Positions 1 through 8,132 of a stretch of 64,000 bases of DNA are shown piece by piece; within the stretch, counting starts at the first letter, position 1, and every line of letters begins with the position of its first letter. Made by a program: the position numbers and the translations under genes. Source of the stretch: an uncultured Myxococcales bacterium (GTDB lineage Bacteria; Myxococcota_A; UBA9042; DTJE01); assembly GCA_903857665.1 (NCBI GenBank), contig CAIOFV010000168.1:1-64000 (forward strand). The letters are read 5' to 3'. Below the pieces are notes generated by a model, which saw only the letters and a list, made by a program, of their open reading frames with translations, was not told the origin of the DNA and did not search any database.

Positions 1-1
1 C

Positions 2-169
2 TACCCGCTGTACATCCGCAGCGCGGACGTCGGCCCGACCTGCGATGGCAACACCTACCAGGTCAAGGGCTTCCCGGGGGTCGGCGGCGCCGGCGGTTCG
101 GGCAACGCGAACCGCGGCGTCGATGGCGCTTCGGGCAAGATCTACGGCGGGTCCGCGACCTGCCAGTAA
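2..169 (+). CDS. C-terminal fragment of an unidentified, probably exported protein (5' end outside window)
   Basis: The window opens inside a reading frame that gives 55 residues before a TAA stop at 167-169. The visible part has two Cys residues (GPTCDG and the penultimate Cys of the ending SATCQ) and a Gly/Asn/Ser-rich stretch. This composition suits an extracytoplasmic protein or a surface lipoprotein. No domain can be named from so short a piece. A 62-bp gap separates it from the next gene on the same strand. Confidence 0.5.
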   Translation, partial: YPLYIRSADVGPTCDGNTYQVKGFPGVGGAGGSGNANRGVDGASGKIYGGSATCQ

Positions 170-231
170 GGCCGGGGCAGGCGGAACGCACGTGCCCATC
201 GGATGACACCCAACGTTGTCGAGGTGAATCG

Positions 232-1245
232 ATGCCGGGGCTGATGGATCCGATCGAAGTCGCCGGGCTGCACCTGAGGAACCGCATCGTGATGCCCCCG
301 ATGGCCTCGGGGCGCGCCGGGCCGAACGGGCAGGCGAACGACGACCACGTCGAATACCACCGGCTGCGGGCGGCCGCGGGAACGGGCCTGGTCATCGTCG
401 AGCATTCCTACGTGCTGCCGGTGGGGCGATTCAGCGAAGGCCAGTTGGGGGTCGACCGGGACGACGACATCCCCGGCCTGGCCCGTGTCGCGACCGCAAT
501 CCGTGCGGAAGGCGCGGTGGCGTGCCTGCAACTGGCCCATGCCGGGGCAACGGGTTCACCCGCGGTCGCCGGGCGGCGTCCGGTGGCGCCGTCGGCCGTC
601 CCGCACCCGTACGGAAAGGGCGACGTGCCCGACGAACTGTCGCGGGACGACATTGCCGAAACCGTGCGGGCCTTCGGGGACGCGGCTGCGCGGGCGGCGA
701 CGGCGGGCTTCCAGGCGGTGGAGGTCCATGCGGCGCACGGCTTCCTGCTGTGCCAGTTCCTGTCGCCGCTGACGAACCGCCGGGGCGATCGCTTCGGCGG
801 GTCGGAGGAGAACCGGGGGCGCCTGCACTGCGAAGTGCTGGCCGAGGTGCGCCGACGGGTCGGCAAGGACATCGCCATTTTCATCCGTCTGGGCGCCGAC
901 GACGAAACGACGGGCGGGCTGACCATCGACACCACCTGTCGGCTGGCGCCCCGCCTGGTCGAGGCCGGGGCGGACCTGCTGGACGTGTCGGGGGCGCTGC
1001 AGGGCGCCCGGCCTGCCTGGCACACGGGTCCGGGCTACTTCGTGAAGTACGCCACGGCGCTGAGGAAGGCGGTACGGGTGCCGGTCATCGCGGTGGGCGG
1101 CATCACCGAACCGGCGTTCGCCGACGCCGTGATCCGCGAGGGGCGGGCCGACCTGGTCGGCATCGGCCGCGCGATGCTGCGGGATCCGGACTGGAGCGCC
1201 CGGGCCATCCGGGAACTGAAGGCATCGGAGCGTTACCGAAAATGA
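232..1245 (+). CDS. Old Yellow Enzyme family NADH:flavin oxidoreductase
   Basis: A 337-residue single-domain TIM-barrel flavoprotein predicted to bind FMN and reduce activated alkenes or related substrates with NAD(P)H in the cytoplasm. Family marks are the N-terminal LRNRIVMPPMA segment, the substrate-binding EVHAAHG with the paired His, the following LSPLTNRRGDRFGGS signature, and the phosphate-binding VGGI and GRAMLRDPDW near the C terminus. The length matches one-domain YqjM/OYE enzymes; there is no FeS or second NAD domain as in 2,4-dienoyl-CoA reductase. The ATG is preceded by GAGGTGAATCG. Its stop overlaps the next ATG (ATGA). The true substrate cannot be told from sequence. Confidence 0.9.
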   Translation: MPGLMDPIEVAGLHLRNRIVMPPMASGRAGPNGQANDDHVEYHRLRAAAGTGLVIVEHSYVLPVGRFSEGQLGVDRDDDIPGLARVATAIRAEGAVACLQLAHAGATGSPAVAGRRPVAPSAVPHPYGKGDVPDELSRDDIAETVRAFGDAAARAATAGFQAVEVHAAHGFLLCQFLSPLTNRRGDRFGGSEENRGRLHCEVLAEVRRRVGKDIAIFIRLGADDETTGGLTIDTTCRLAPRLVEAGADLLDVSGALQGARPAWHTGPGYFVKYATALRKAVRVPVIAVGGITEPAFADAVIREGRADLVGIGRAMLRDPDWSARAIRELKASERYRK

Positions 1246-2540
1246 ATCCTGCTGCGGGGGTGACCGTGCGACGAATCGCGGTGACGATGGCGGCGTTCCT
1301 GTCGTTGGGCATGGCGAACGCCTGCGGCGGCGGATCCGGGGCGAAGGACCCTGGGCCGGCGGACGTGCCGGAGGACGTCGCGGATCCGGGATCGGCCTCG
1401 GACGCCGATGAGGACGTGCCCGCACCGCTGGACGTCCAGCCGACGGACCCGGGGTCGGCGGACGTGCCGCCAGCAGACGCGATCGGCGAAACGATCGACG
1501 TTCCGACCGAGGTCGCCGCTGACGTTCCGGGCGACACCGGGACGGGCGTGACGATCGTCCCGCTGTTCGATCTGGTTCGAATCACCAGCGTCGGGGACCA
1601 GCCGAACTTCCAGAACGCGCGCACGACGCTTCACCTCGACGGCCCGGCGGCCGCGGTGCGCCTGGTGCTGGACCTCGACACGACCTGCTACCCGTTCACG
1701 AAGCGGGTGACCGACCCGCCCCCGCCCGGGCAGAACTACCCGGCGGATTGCGACGCGTTCGATCGCAATTTCGAAACCACGATCGACGATCCGGCGAAGG
1801 ACGGCGACCCGCCCGCGATCGAGCTGGTGCGGGCGATCACGCCGTTCGGCGGCCCGATGCACGTCGAGGCGGACGTGACCGACGTGCTGAACGGGTTGGC
1901 GGCCGGCGACCATACGGTGCGGATCCAGATTCCCACCTGGTCGGACGGGGCCGGGCGGATCACCGGCTCGGCAGGCGGGTGGACCGTGTCGGCGCACCTG
2001 GAAGTGACGCCCGGGCCCGCGCCCCGGAAGGTGCTGGCCGTAACGCCGCTGTGGAACGGCAGCCTGGGCGCAGGCGACCCGCCCGCACCGATGACGTTCG
2101 AGGTTCCCGCGGGGACGACGTCCGCCAGGCTCGAGATCCGGGCGACCGGGCACGGAGGCGCGACCACCACCGACCCCGCCTGCCACTCGAACCCGGCCGA
2201 GGAGTTCTGCCATCGGACGCACTCGTGGACGGTGGACGGCACGGTCATCGGCCAGAAGGAATTGTGGATCGACACGTGCCAGCCCTGGTGCGTGCCTGCA
2301 GACTGGTTCAACGCCGACGGGACGCACTTCGCCTACTGCTCGCTGAATCCCTGCGGCAACCCGATGAGCGTCGCCGCGCCCCGGGCCAACTGGTGCCCCG
2401 GCTCGGTGACCGACGCGACCGTGCTGGATGTGCCCGTCTTGCAGGCCGCGGGGCCGCACACCTTCGCCTTCGAGGTCCCGGGAATCGCGGAGGGGGGGAT
2501 CTGGCGCATCAGCGCAGTGTACGTGGCGATCGGGCGGTAG
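1242..2540 (+). CDS. PNGase F-like (peptide-N4-asparagine amidase fold) lipoprotein
   Basis: 432 residues. A signal segment ends at a candidate lipidated Cys28 (MANAC, a non-ideal lipobox), followed by an Asp/Pro-rich linker to about residue 95. The rest matches the two-domain N-glycanase fold: CDAFDR at 170-175 (like CDEWDR, which holds the catalytic Asp of PNGase F), AITPFGG followed by a DVTD motif, a PTW at 231-233, EEFCHRTHSW at 320-329 (like AEWCFRTHTI) and RANWCPG. The Asp and the late Glu are present, but the Glu of the TETW motif is Pro231 here. It overlaps the upstream oxidoreductase by ATGA and is probably co-transcribed. The fold call is from remembered family motifs; deglycosylating activity is inference. 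Confidence 0.7.
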   Translation: MNPAAGVTVRRIAVTMAAFLSLGMANACGGGSGAKDPGPADVPEDVADPGSASDADEDVPAPLDVQPTDPGSADVPPADAIGETIDVPTEVAADVPGDTGTGVTIVPLFDLVRITSVGDQPNFQNARTTLHLDGPAAAVRLVLDLDTTCYPFTKRVTDPPPPGQNYPADCDAFDRNFETTIDDPAKDGDPPAIELVRAITPFGGPMHVEADVTDVLNGLAAGDHTVRIQIPTWSDGAGRITGSAGGWTVSAHLEVTPGPAPRKVLAVTPLWNGSLGAGDPPAPMTFEVPAGTTSARLEIRATGHGGATTTDPACHSNPAEEFCHRTHSWTVDGTVIGQKELWIDTCQPWCVPADWFNADGTHFAYCSLNPCGNPMSVAAPRANWCPGSVTDATVLDVPVLQAAGPHTFAFEVPGIAEGGIWRISAVYVAIGR

Positions 2541-2588
2541 GCGCCGGAAGGGCGGCCAGCGGGGATCCGGGCGGCCGACGATCGACCA

Positions 2589-5399
2589 TCACCCGTGCAA
2601 TACCGACCACACGTGGCCCCGGCCGACCTCGACCGCCAGGGGCACCGACAGGGGCCAGGCGTTTTCCATCACCTCGCGCAGCACCGCGGCGACGGCATCG
2701 CCGGTGCCCTCGCGGGTCTCCAACACCAGTTCGTCGTGCACCGACAGCACCAGCCGCGCCGGCAGGCCGTCCGCCAGCAGCCGGTCGCGCAGCCGCACCA
2801 TCGCGATCTTGATGATGTCCGCGGCGGTGCCCTGGATCGGCATGTTCTGGGCCATGCGCTCGGCGGCGGCGCGCTCGGTGCGGTGCGTCGCGTGGATGCC
2901 CTCGATGGGACGGCGGCGCCCCGACGCGGTGGTCACGAACCCGTCGGTGCGGGCCAGCGTCAGCGTCGAATCCAGGTAGCGCCGCACGCTGGGGAAGGCG
3001 CCGAAATAGTCGTCGATGACGTGCTGGGCTTCGGCCATCGGGATCTTCAGATCGCGCCCCAGCCGGAACGCGCCCATGCCGTACAGGAGGCCGAAGTTGA
3101 TCACCTTCGCGGTACGCCGCTGGTCGGGCGTCACGGCCGACTCGTCGCAGTGGAACACCCGCGCCGCGGTGCGGGCATGGATGTCCACGCCGCGCCGGAA
3201 CGCGTCCACCAGCGACTCGTCGCCCGACAGGTCGGCCAGCACGCGCAGTTCGATCTGGGAATAGTCGGCGGACACGAACTCCAGCCCGGGGCCGCTGACG
3301 AAGGCCGCGCGGATCTTGCGTCCCGCTTCGGTACGGATCGGGATGTTCTGCAGGTTCGGGTCCGACGAGGACAGGCGGCCGGTTGCGGCGACGGCCTGGT
3401 TGTAGGACGTGTGGATGCGCCCGGTACGGGGGTGGATCAGGTTGCCCAGCGCGTCGGCGTAGGTGCCCTTCAGCTTCGCCAGCGACCGGTACTCGAGGAT
3501 CAGCGCGGGTACGGGGTGCTTGTCGGACAGCTCCTCCAGCACCGTCACGTCGGTGGACGGGCCGGTCTTGGTCTTCTTGACCACAGGCAGCTGAAGCTTG
3601 CCGAACAGCACGTCCGCCAGCTGCTTGGGCGAGTTGGGGTTGAACACCATGCCCGCCGCGTCGAGGATGCGCTTTTCCAGCCGCTGCAGGTCCGTCGCGA
3701 GGTCCACGGACAGGCGCGCCAGGGCCGCGCGATCCACCGCCACGCCGGTCCGCTCCATTTCCGCCAGCACCCGGGCCAGCGGCAGTTCCACGTCGGCCAG
3801 CAGGCGGGCCAGCCCCGCGGCGGCCAGGTCGGCTTCCAGGGGCGCGCGGACCAGGCGTGCCGCGCCGGCGCGCAGGGCCAGCGCGTTCGGCGAGGCATCG
3901 GTGGCAGGCGGCAGGGAGGTGCCCAGCAGTTCGAGGGCCAGCGTGTCGAGGGAATGGGACTCGCGCTCGGCGTTGCGCAGGTAGGACGCCAGCACGGGAT
4001 CGAACGCGGGCAGGCCCGGATCGCCACCGGCGGCGGCGAACACCTGGTGCAGCTCCTTGGACCCGGCGAATCCGGCGGACCGGTCGCGCAGCGCCGACGC
4101 GAGGCGGGCGACGAAGCCCTCGGGCGCCTCGGCGGGATGCCAGACGACGGCCTCGCGATCGGACACGGCGACGCCGATCCCGTTCACGTTCGGGGCCACG
4201 GGATCGCGCGCGCCGAACAACGCGACCACGGCCGGGCGATCCGCAACCGCCACCCGCAGCAGCACGTCGTCCCAGGGAATGTCGATCCCGGCCACGATCG
4301 GCTTCGTGTCCAGCACCGGGGCGGCCGCGGAGGTCGCCGCGGCAGGCAGCGACGCAGGCACCGTCGCGAACAGGTCGTCCTGGGACCAGGACGGGGGCAG
4401 CGCCTTCGCCCCATCCCCGGACGACGGCACGGGCGGCTGCGCGACCAGCGCCTTCCCGCCGACGTCAGCCGGCTGGGCGGCGGACGGCACGGCCGATGGC
4501 ACGACCCCCGCGGCGCTTCCCGACGTCCCGACGAACACCCCCGGCCTTTCGGCCAGGAACTCGGCCAGCATCTGGCGGAACTCCAGTTCCGTCAGCAGCG
4601 CGATCACCCCGTCGCGGTCCGGCACCTGCATCGTCTGCAACGACGGATCGCCGCTGGCCTCGGGCAGCGGCACGTCGATCCGCAGCGTCGCCAGGTCGCG
4701 CGACAGGAAGGCCGAGTCCCGGCCCGCCACCAATGCATCCCGCTTGCGCGGCGTCAGGCCGTCGAGGTGCGCGTACACGCCTTCCAGGGTCCCCCAGGCG
4801 TTGACCAGCTCGGCGGCGCCCTTGTCGCCGATGCCCGCGACGCCCGGCACGTTGTCGGAGGCATCGCCCACCAGCGCGAGGTAGTCCCGGACCCCTTCGG
4901 GCGGCACGCCCAGGCGCCCGATCACGCCGTCGCGGTCATAGACCTTGTCCCGCATCGGGTCCCGCGCCGTGACGCCCGGCCCCACCAACTGCAGCAGGTC
5001 CTTGTCCCCCGACTCGACCACGACCTCCATGTCGGCGGCCCGCGCCCGGGCGGCCAGCGTCGCGATGACATCGTCGGCCTCGTACCCCTCGACCTCCAGC
5101 ACCGGGAAGCCCATCGCCTCGGCCAGGCGCCGGGCGTAGGGGAACTGGGGCACGAGGTCGGGGTCGGCCGGCGGCCGGTTGGCCTTGTAGTCGCCGTACA
5201 TCGCGTTGCGGAACGTTTCGCGCCCGGCGTCGAACACGACGACCACCCGGTCGGGACGCTGCTCGCGGACGAACTTGCGCAGCATGCTGGCCAGGCCGAA
5301 CAGGGCGTTGGTCGGGAGGCCCTTCGACGTCCGCAGGGGCCGGATGGCGTGGAACGCCCGGTGGATCAGGCCGCTGGCGTCGATCAGATGGATCGTCAT
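2589..5399 (-). CDS. polA: DNA polymerase I with an apparently degenerate 3'-5' exonuclease domain
   Basis: 936 residues from the ATG at 5399 (GGGGGAAC upstream, protein start MTIHLIDASG); an in-frame upstream extension to 5438 is not needed. The N-terminal 5' nuclease is intact (FDAGRETFR, YEADDVIATLA, DKDLLQLV, GDASDNVPGV). An Ala/Pro/Val-rich linker covers roughly residues 290-375. The exonuclease-position domain lacks the DxE of Exo I and the Asp of Exo II. The family A polymerase core is complete: motif A DYSQIELRVLA (about 710), motif B RRTAKVINFGLLYG (about 760) and motif C VHDEL (about 887). It acts in Okazaki fragment maturation and repair synthesis. It is divergent from smpB. Confidence 0.97.
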   Translation of the reverse strand: MTIHLIDASGLIHRAFHAIRPLRTSKGLPTNALFGLASMLRKFVREQRPDRVVVVFDAGRETFRNAMYGDYKANRPPADPDLVPQFPYARRLAEAMGFPVLEVEGYEADDVIATLAARARAADMEVVVESGDKDLLQLVGPGVTARDPMRDKVYDRDGVIGRLGVPPEGVRDYLALVGDASDNVPGVAGIGDKGAAELVNAWGTLEGVYAHLDGLTPRKRDALVAGRDSAFLSRDLATLRIDVPLPEASGDPSLQTMQVPDRDGVIALLTELEFRQMLAEFLAERPGVFVGTSGSAAGVVPSAVPSAAQPADVGGKALVAQPPVPSSGDGAKALPPSWSQDDLFATVPASLPAAATSAAAPVLDTKPIVAGIDIPWDDVLLRVAVADRPAVVALFGARDPVAPNVNGIGVAVSDREAVVWHPAEAPEGFVARLASALRDRSAGFAGSKELHQVFAAAGGDPGLPAFDPVLASYLRNAERESHSLDTLALELLGTSLPPATDASPNALALRAGAARLVRAPLEADLAAAGLARLLADVELPLARVLAEMERTGVAVDRAALARLSVDLATDLQRLEKRILDAAGMVFNPNSPKQLADVLFGKLQLPVVKKTKTGPSTDVTVLEELSDKHPVPALILEYRSLAKLKGTYADALGNLIHPRTGRIHTSYNQAVAATGRLSSSDPNLQNIPIRTEAGRKIRAAFVSGPGLEFVSADYSQIELRVLADLSGDESLVDAFRRGVDIHARTAARVFHCDESAVTPDQRRTAKVINFGLLYGMGAFRLGRDLKIPMAEAQHVIDDYFGAFPSVRRYLDSTLTLARTDGFVTTASGRRRPIEGIHATHRTERAAAERMAQNMPIQGTAADIIKIAMVRLRDRLLADGLPARLVLSVHDELVLETREGTGDAVAAVLREVMENAWPLSVPLAVEVGRGHVWSVLHG

Positions 5400-5509
5400 G
5401 GTTCCCCCAAGCCGGCGACGGGCCCGCCACAGACGCATCCAATCGACCCGCCCCAGGGTTCCCCGGAAGGGGGCGCCTGCAATGCCGGTCGCAAAGCCGT
5501 CGGACCCGC

Positions 5510-5517
5510 ATTATAAT
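5510..5517. promoter_or_regulatory. Palindromic -10 element shared by the divergent polA and smpB promoters
   Basis: ATTATAAT is a perfect 8-bp palindrome, so it reads TATAAT on both strands (plus 5512-5517, minus 5515-5510). On the minus strand TTGGAA (5537-5532) lies 16 bp upstream as a plausible -35. On the plus strand the -35 is weak (TCGCAA, 17 bp upstream). It sits in the 149-bp gap between polA and smpB and is conspicuously AT-rich in GC-rich surroundings. Confidence 0.5.
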
Positions 5518-5548
5518 TCGCGCCGGTCGATTTCCAAGGATTGTCCCG

Positions 5549-6001
5549 ATGAAGGACCCGAGCGGCGAAGGACGAAAGGTCGTCGCCGAAAACCGCCGCG
5601 CCCGGCACGACTACGAAATCATCGCCCGCTACGAGGCGGGGATGGTGCTGCTGGGCAGCGAGGTGAAGTCCATGCGCAACGGGGGCGCGCAACTGGTGGA
5701 TTCCTACGCCGAGGTCCTGCACGGCGAGGTCTTCCTGGTGGGCGCCAACATCATGCAGTACTCTGCGGCTTCCTACATGAACCACGAGCCGCGCCGCCGC
5801 CGCAAGCTGCTGATGCACGCCGCGGAAATCCACCGCCTGGACATGAAGGTGCGCGAAAAGGGGCTGACCCTGATCCCGCTGTGCGTGTACTTCCGGGAGG
5901 GGCGTGCCAAGATCGAAATCGCGCTGGCCAAGGGCAGGAAGGCCTACGACAAGCGCGATCGGATCCTCCAGCGGGACCTGGATCGCGCCGCCCGGGAGTG
6001 A
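5549..6001 (+). CDS. smpB: SsrA-binding protein SmpB
   Basis: 150 residues, close to the family's usual length. It binds tmRNA and delivers it to stalled ribosomes for trans-translation. Seen are the N-terminal VVAENRRARHDYEI, the core GSEVKSMRNG, the RRRRKLLMH segment, and GRKAYDKRD leading to the basic C-terminal tail. ATG at 5549 with AAGGA about 10 bases upstream. The tmRNA gene is not nearby. It heads a run with the mtaB-like gene (17-bp gap) and rnc, all RNA-related. Confidence 0.97.
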   Translation: MKDPSGEGRKVVAENRRARHDYEIIARYEAGMVLLGSEVKSMRNGGAQLVDSYAEVLHGEVFLVGANIMQYSAASYMNHEPRRRRKLLMHAAEIHRLDMKVREKGLTLIPLCVYFREGRAKIEIALAKGRKAYDKRDRILQRDLDRAARE

Positions 6002-6018
6002 CGCCGCGGGAGAATCGC

Positions 6019-7329
6019 GTGATCCGGATCGCCTTCAAGACCACCGGCTGCAAGGTGAGCCAGGCGGATGCCGAGGCCGCGCGACGCGCGCTGTCCGACC
6101 TGCCGGTGGCGTTCGTCGGCCCGGGCGAAGCCGCCGACCTCGTGGTGGTCAACGCCTGCGCCGTGACCCGGGGCGCCGAGCGCGACGGCCGGGTCTTCGT
6201 GCACCGGGGCGCACGTTCCGGGGCGTCGGTGATCCTGGCGGGATGCCTGGCCACGCGAGTGTCGCGACACGGCGACGACGGGCGGCTGCCCGAGGGCATC
6301 CGCGTGGTTCCAGGGGCGGGCGACCGTTCGACCCTCGTGGCGACCCTGAGGGCCGAGGTCCAGCAGTACGCGTCGTCGCACGCCCCGGAGGGGAAGGGCC
6401 GCGGCGACACCGCCCCCGACGCGACGCGCGACCGCGCCCGCCCGCTGGTCAAGGTCCAGGACGGCTGCGACTGCCGCTGTTCGTACTGCATCGTGCCCGA
6501 CCTGCGGGGCCCGTCGCGGTCCGTGCCCATCGACCGCATCGTGCCCGCCGTCCAGGCCGCCGCCGCCGCGGGCAGCGCGGAAGTGGTGCTGGCCGGCGTG
6601 GATCTGGCCGCCTGGGGCAGGGACCTCCAGGACGGCGGTGACCTCCCCGGCCTCCTGGCCCGCCTGCGCGCCCTGGGCACGGGCCTTCGGTTCCGCCTGT
6701 CGTCCATCGAACCCCCCGGCCTCACGGATCGCCTGATGGACGCGCTGGTGGCCGGACCGGACGTAGCCCCGCACCTGCACGTCCCCCTGCAGTCCGGTTC
6801 CGACCGCATCCTGCGCGCAATGCGGCGGCCCTATACGACCCGGGAATTCGCCGGCCGCGTGACCGCCTTCGCCCGCGCCCTGCCGGGCCTGGCGATCGGC
6901 CTGGACGTCATCGTGGGGTTCCCGGGGGAGACCGACGCCGAATTCGAGGAATCCCGGGCCTTCATCGAGTCGCTGCCCGTCACGTACCTGCACGTCTTCC
7001 CGTTTTCGGCGCGGCCCGGGACCGACGCGGCGGGTCTCCCCGACGAGCCTTCGCACGCGGTCAAGACGGCCCGCTCGCGCGTGCTTCGCGACCTGTCCGC
7101 CTCGCGTCGCTCCACCCACGCCACGGCCCTCGCCGGCCGCACGGTCGAGGTGGTGGACATCCGCGGGCGCGCCGGCACCGTGGTCGAATCGCTGGCCGGG
7201 GACTACACCCGCGTCTTCCGGCGCGACCCGGCAGGCCCCCGCGCGGGCCGATCCCGGATCCGCATCACCTCGGCCCGCGGCGTCGATGCCTGGGCCGGCC
7301 CCCGGCCCCATTCATCGGAGTTCCCATGA
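6019..7329 (+). CDS. mtaB: MtaB-type tRNA methylthiotransferase (radical SAM)
   Basis: 436 residues from a GTG at 6019 preceded by GGGAGA. Predicted to add a methylthio group to N6-threonylcarbamoyladenosine at tRNA position 37 using two 4Fe-4S clusters. The N-terminal MTTase domain has Cys11 (TTGCKVS), Cys47 (NACAVT) and Cys76 (AGCLATR). The radical SAM motif CxxxCxxC is Cys150, Cys154 and Cys157, and a TRAM-like domain ends the protein. The TTGCKVSQADAE start favours MtaB over MiaB or RimO. It ends in an ATGA overlap with rnc. A much longer open frame starting at 5206 is only the shadow of upstream sequence. Confidence 0.88.
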   Translation: MIRIAFKTTGCKVSQADAEAARRALSDLPVAFVGPGEAADLVVVNACAVTRGAERDGRVFVHRGARSGASVILAGCLATRVSRHGDDGRLPEGIRVVPGAGDRSTLVATLRAEVQQYASSHAPEGKGRGDTAPDATRDRARPLVKVQDGCDCRCSYCIVPDLRGPSRSVPIDRIVPAVQAAAAAGSAEVVLAGVDLAAWGRDLQDGGDLPGLLARLRALGTGLRFRLSSIEPPGLTDRLMDALVAGPDVAPHLHVPLQSGSDRILRAMRRPYTTREFAGRVTAFARALPGLAIGLDVIVGFPGETDAEFEESRAFIESLPVTYLHVFPFSARPGTDAAGLPDEPSHAVKTARSRVLRDLSASRRSTHATALAGRTVEVVDIRGRAGTVVESLAGDYTRVFRRDPAGPRAGRSRIRITSARGVDAWAGPRPHSSEFP

Positions 7330-8060
7330 GCGAAAAGACTGCCGATCCGAGCCTGGTCGAATCGACCTCCGGCCACACGTTCACGTCCCGGGCCCTGCTG
7401 GAGGAGGCGCTGACGCACGCCTCCTTCTGCAACGAGTCGAAGGACCCCTGCCCGGACAACGAACGGCTGGAATTCCTGGGGGACGCCGTCGTCAGCACCG
7501 TGGTGGCGGCGGTCGCGTTCGAGCTGTTCCCCGACGCCCACGAAGGCGAACTGACGCGCCTGAAGGCCGTCGTGGTCAGCGAACCCGCGCTGGCGGAACG
7601 TGGCCGCGAACTGCGCCTGGGCGAGTGCCTCCGGCTGGGCCGCGGCGCCGCGATGGGCGATCGGGTCGCCACCATGCCGTCGGTGCTCGCCAACGCCTTC
7701 GAGGCCCTGGCGGGCGCCATCTACCTGGACGGCGGCTTCGAGGCCGCGCGGACGTTCGTGCTGTCGCAGTTGCAGCCCTTGCTGGTGCGCGCCCGGGCCG
7801 AGGGCCGCGGCTCGGACCCGAAATCGACGCTGCAGGTGCTGTGCCTGAAGACCTCCCACGCCGTGCCCCGGTACACCGTGCTGTCTTCGACGGGCCCGTC
7901 CCACCAGCCCCATTTCATCGTGCAGGTGACCCTGTTCAACGAACAATCGTATACAGGCGCCGGACGGTCCAAGAAGGAAGCCGAACAGGCCGCCGCCCAC
8001 GCCGCCTTGACGTCGGTCCACGAGGTCCCCGCCCCCGCCGGAGAACCGCCGGTTTCTTGA
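7326..8060 (+). CDS. rnc: Ribonuclease III
   Basis: 244 residues. Double-strand-specific endoribonuclease for rRNA and mRNA processing. The catalytic signature NERLEFLGDAV is at about residues 38-48; a second acidic patch, AFEALAGAIYLDGG, supplies the other metal-binding Glu. A dsRNA-binding domain follows (DPKSTLQVL through AGRSKKEAEQAAAHAAL). The ATG overlaps the mtaB stop, with CGGAG six bases upstream, so translation is probably coupled. Confidence 0.96.
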   Translation: MSEKTADPSLVESTSGHTFTSRALLEEALTHASFCNESKDPCPDNERLEFLGDAVVSTVVAAVAFELFPDAHEGELTRLKAVVVSEPALAERGRELRLGECLRLGRGAAMGDRVATMPSVLANAFEALAGAIYLDGGFEAARTFVLSQLQPLLVRARAEGRGSDPKSTLQVLCLKTSHAVPRYTVLSSTGPSHQPHFIVQVTLFNEQSYTGAGRSKKEAEQAAAHAALTSVHEVPAPAGEPPVS

Positions 8061-8132
8061 CCACCGGCGTCACCCGAATAGACTGTCGGCGGCTCCGATC
8101 CGCGGAAACCGCATGCCGCAAGGAGGCACTCC

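Noticed and set aside
2595-5516. 973-codon open frame antisense to polA
   Set aside because: It runs over the whole of polA in the opposite direction, is Gln/Arg/Gly/His-rich and has no motif; typical of GC-rich shadow frames.
5400-5548. tmRNA (ssrA) next to smpB
   Set aside because: The gap is too short and lacks the tRNA-like ends.
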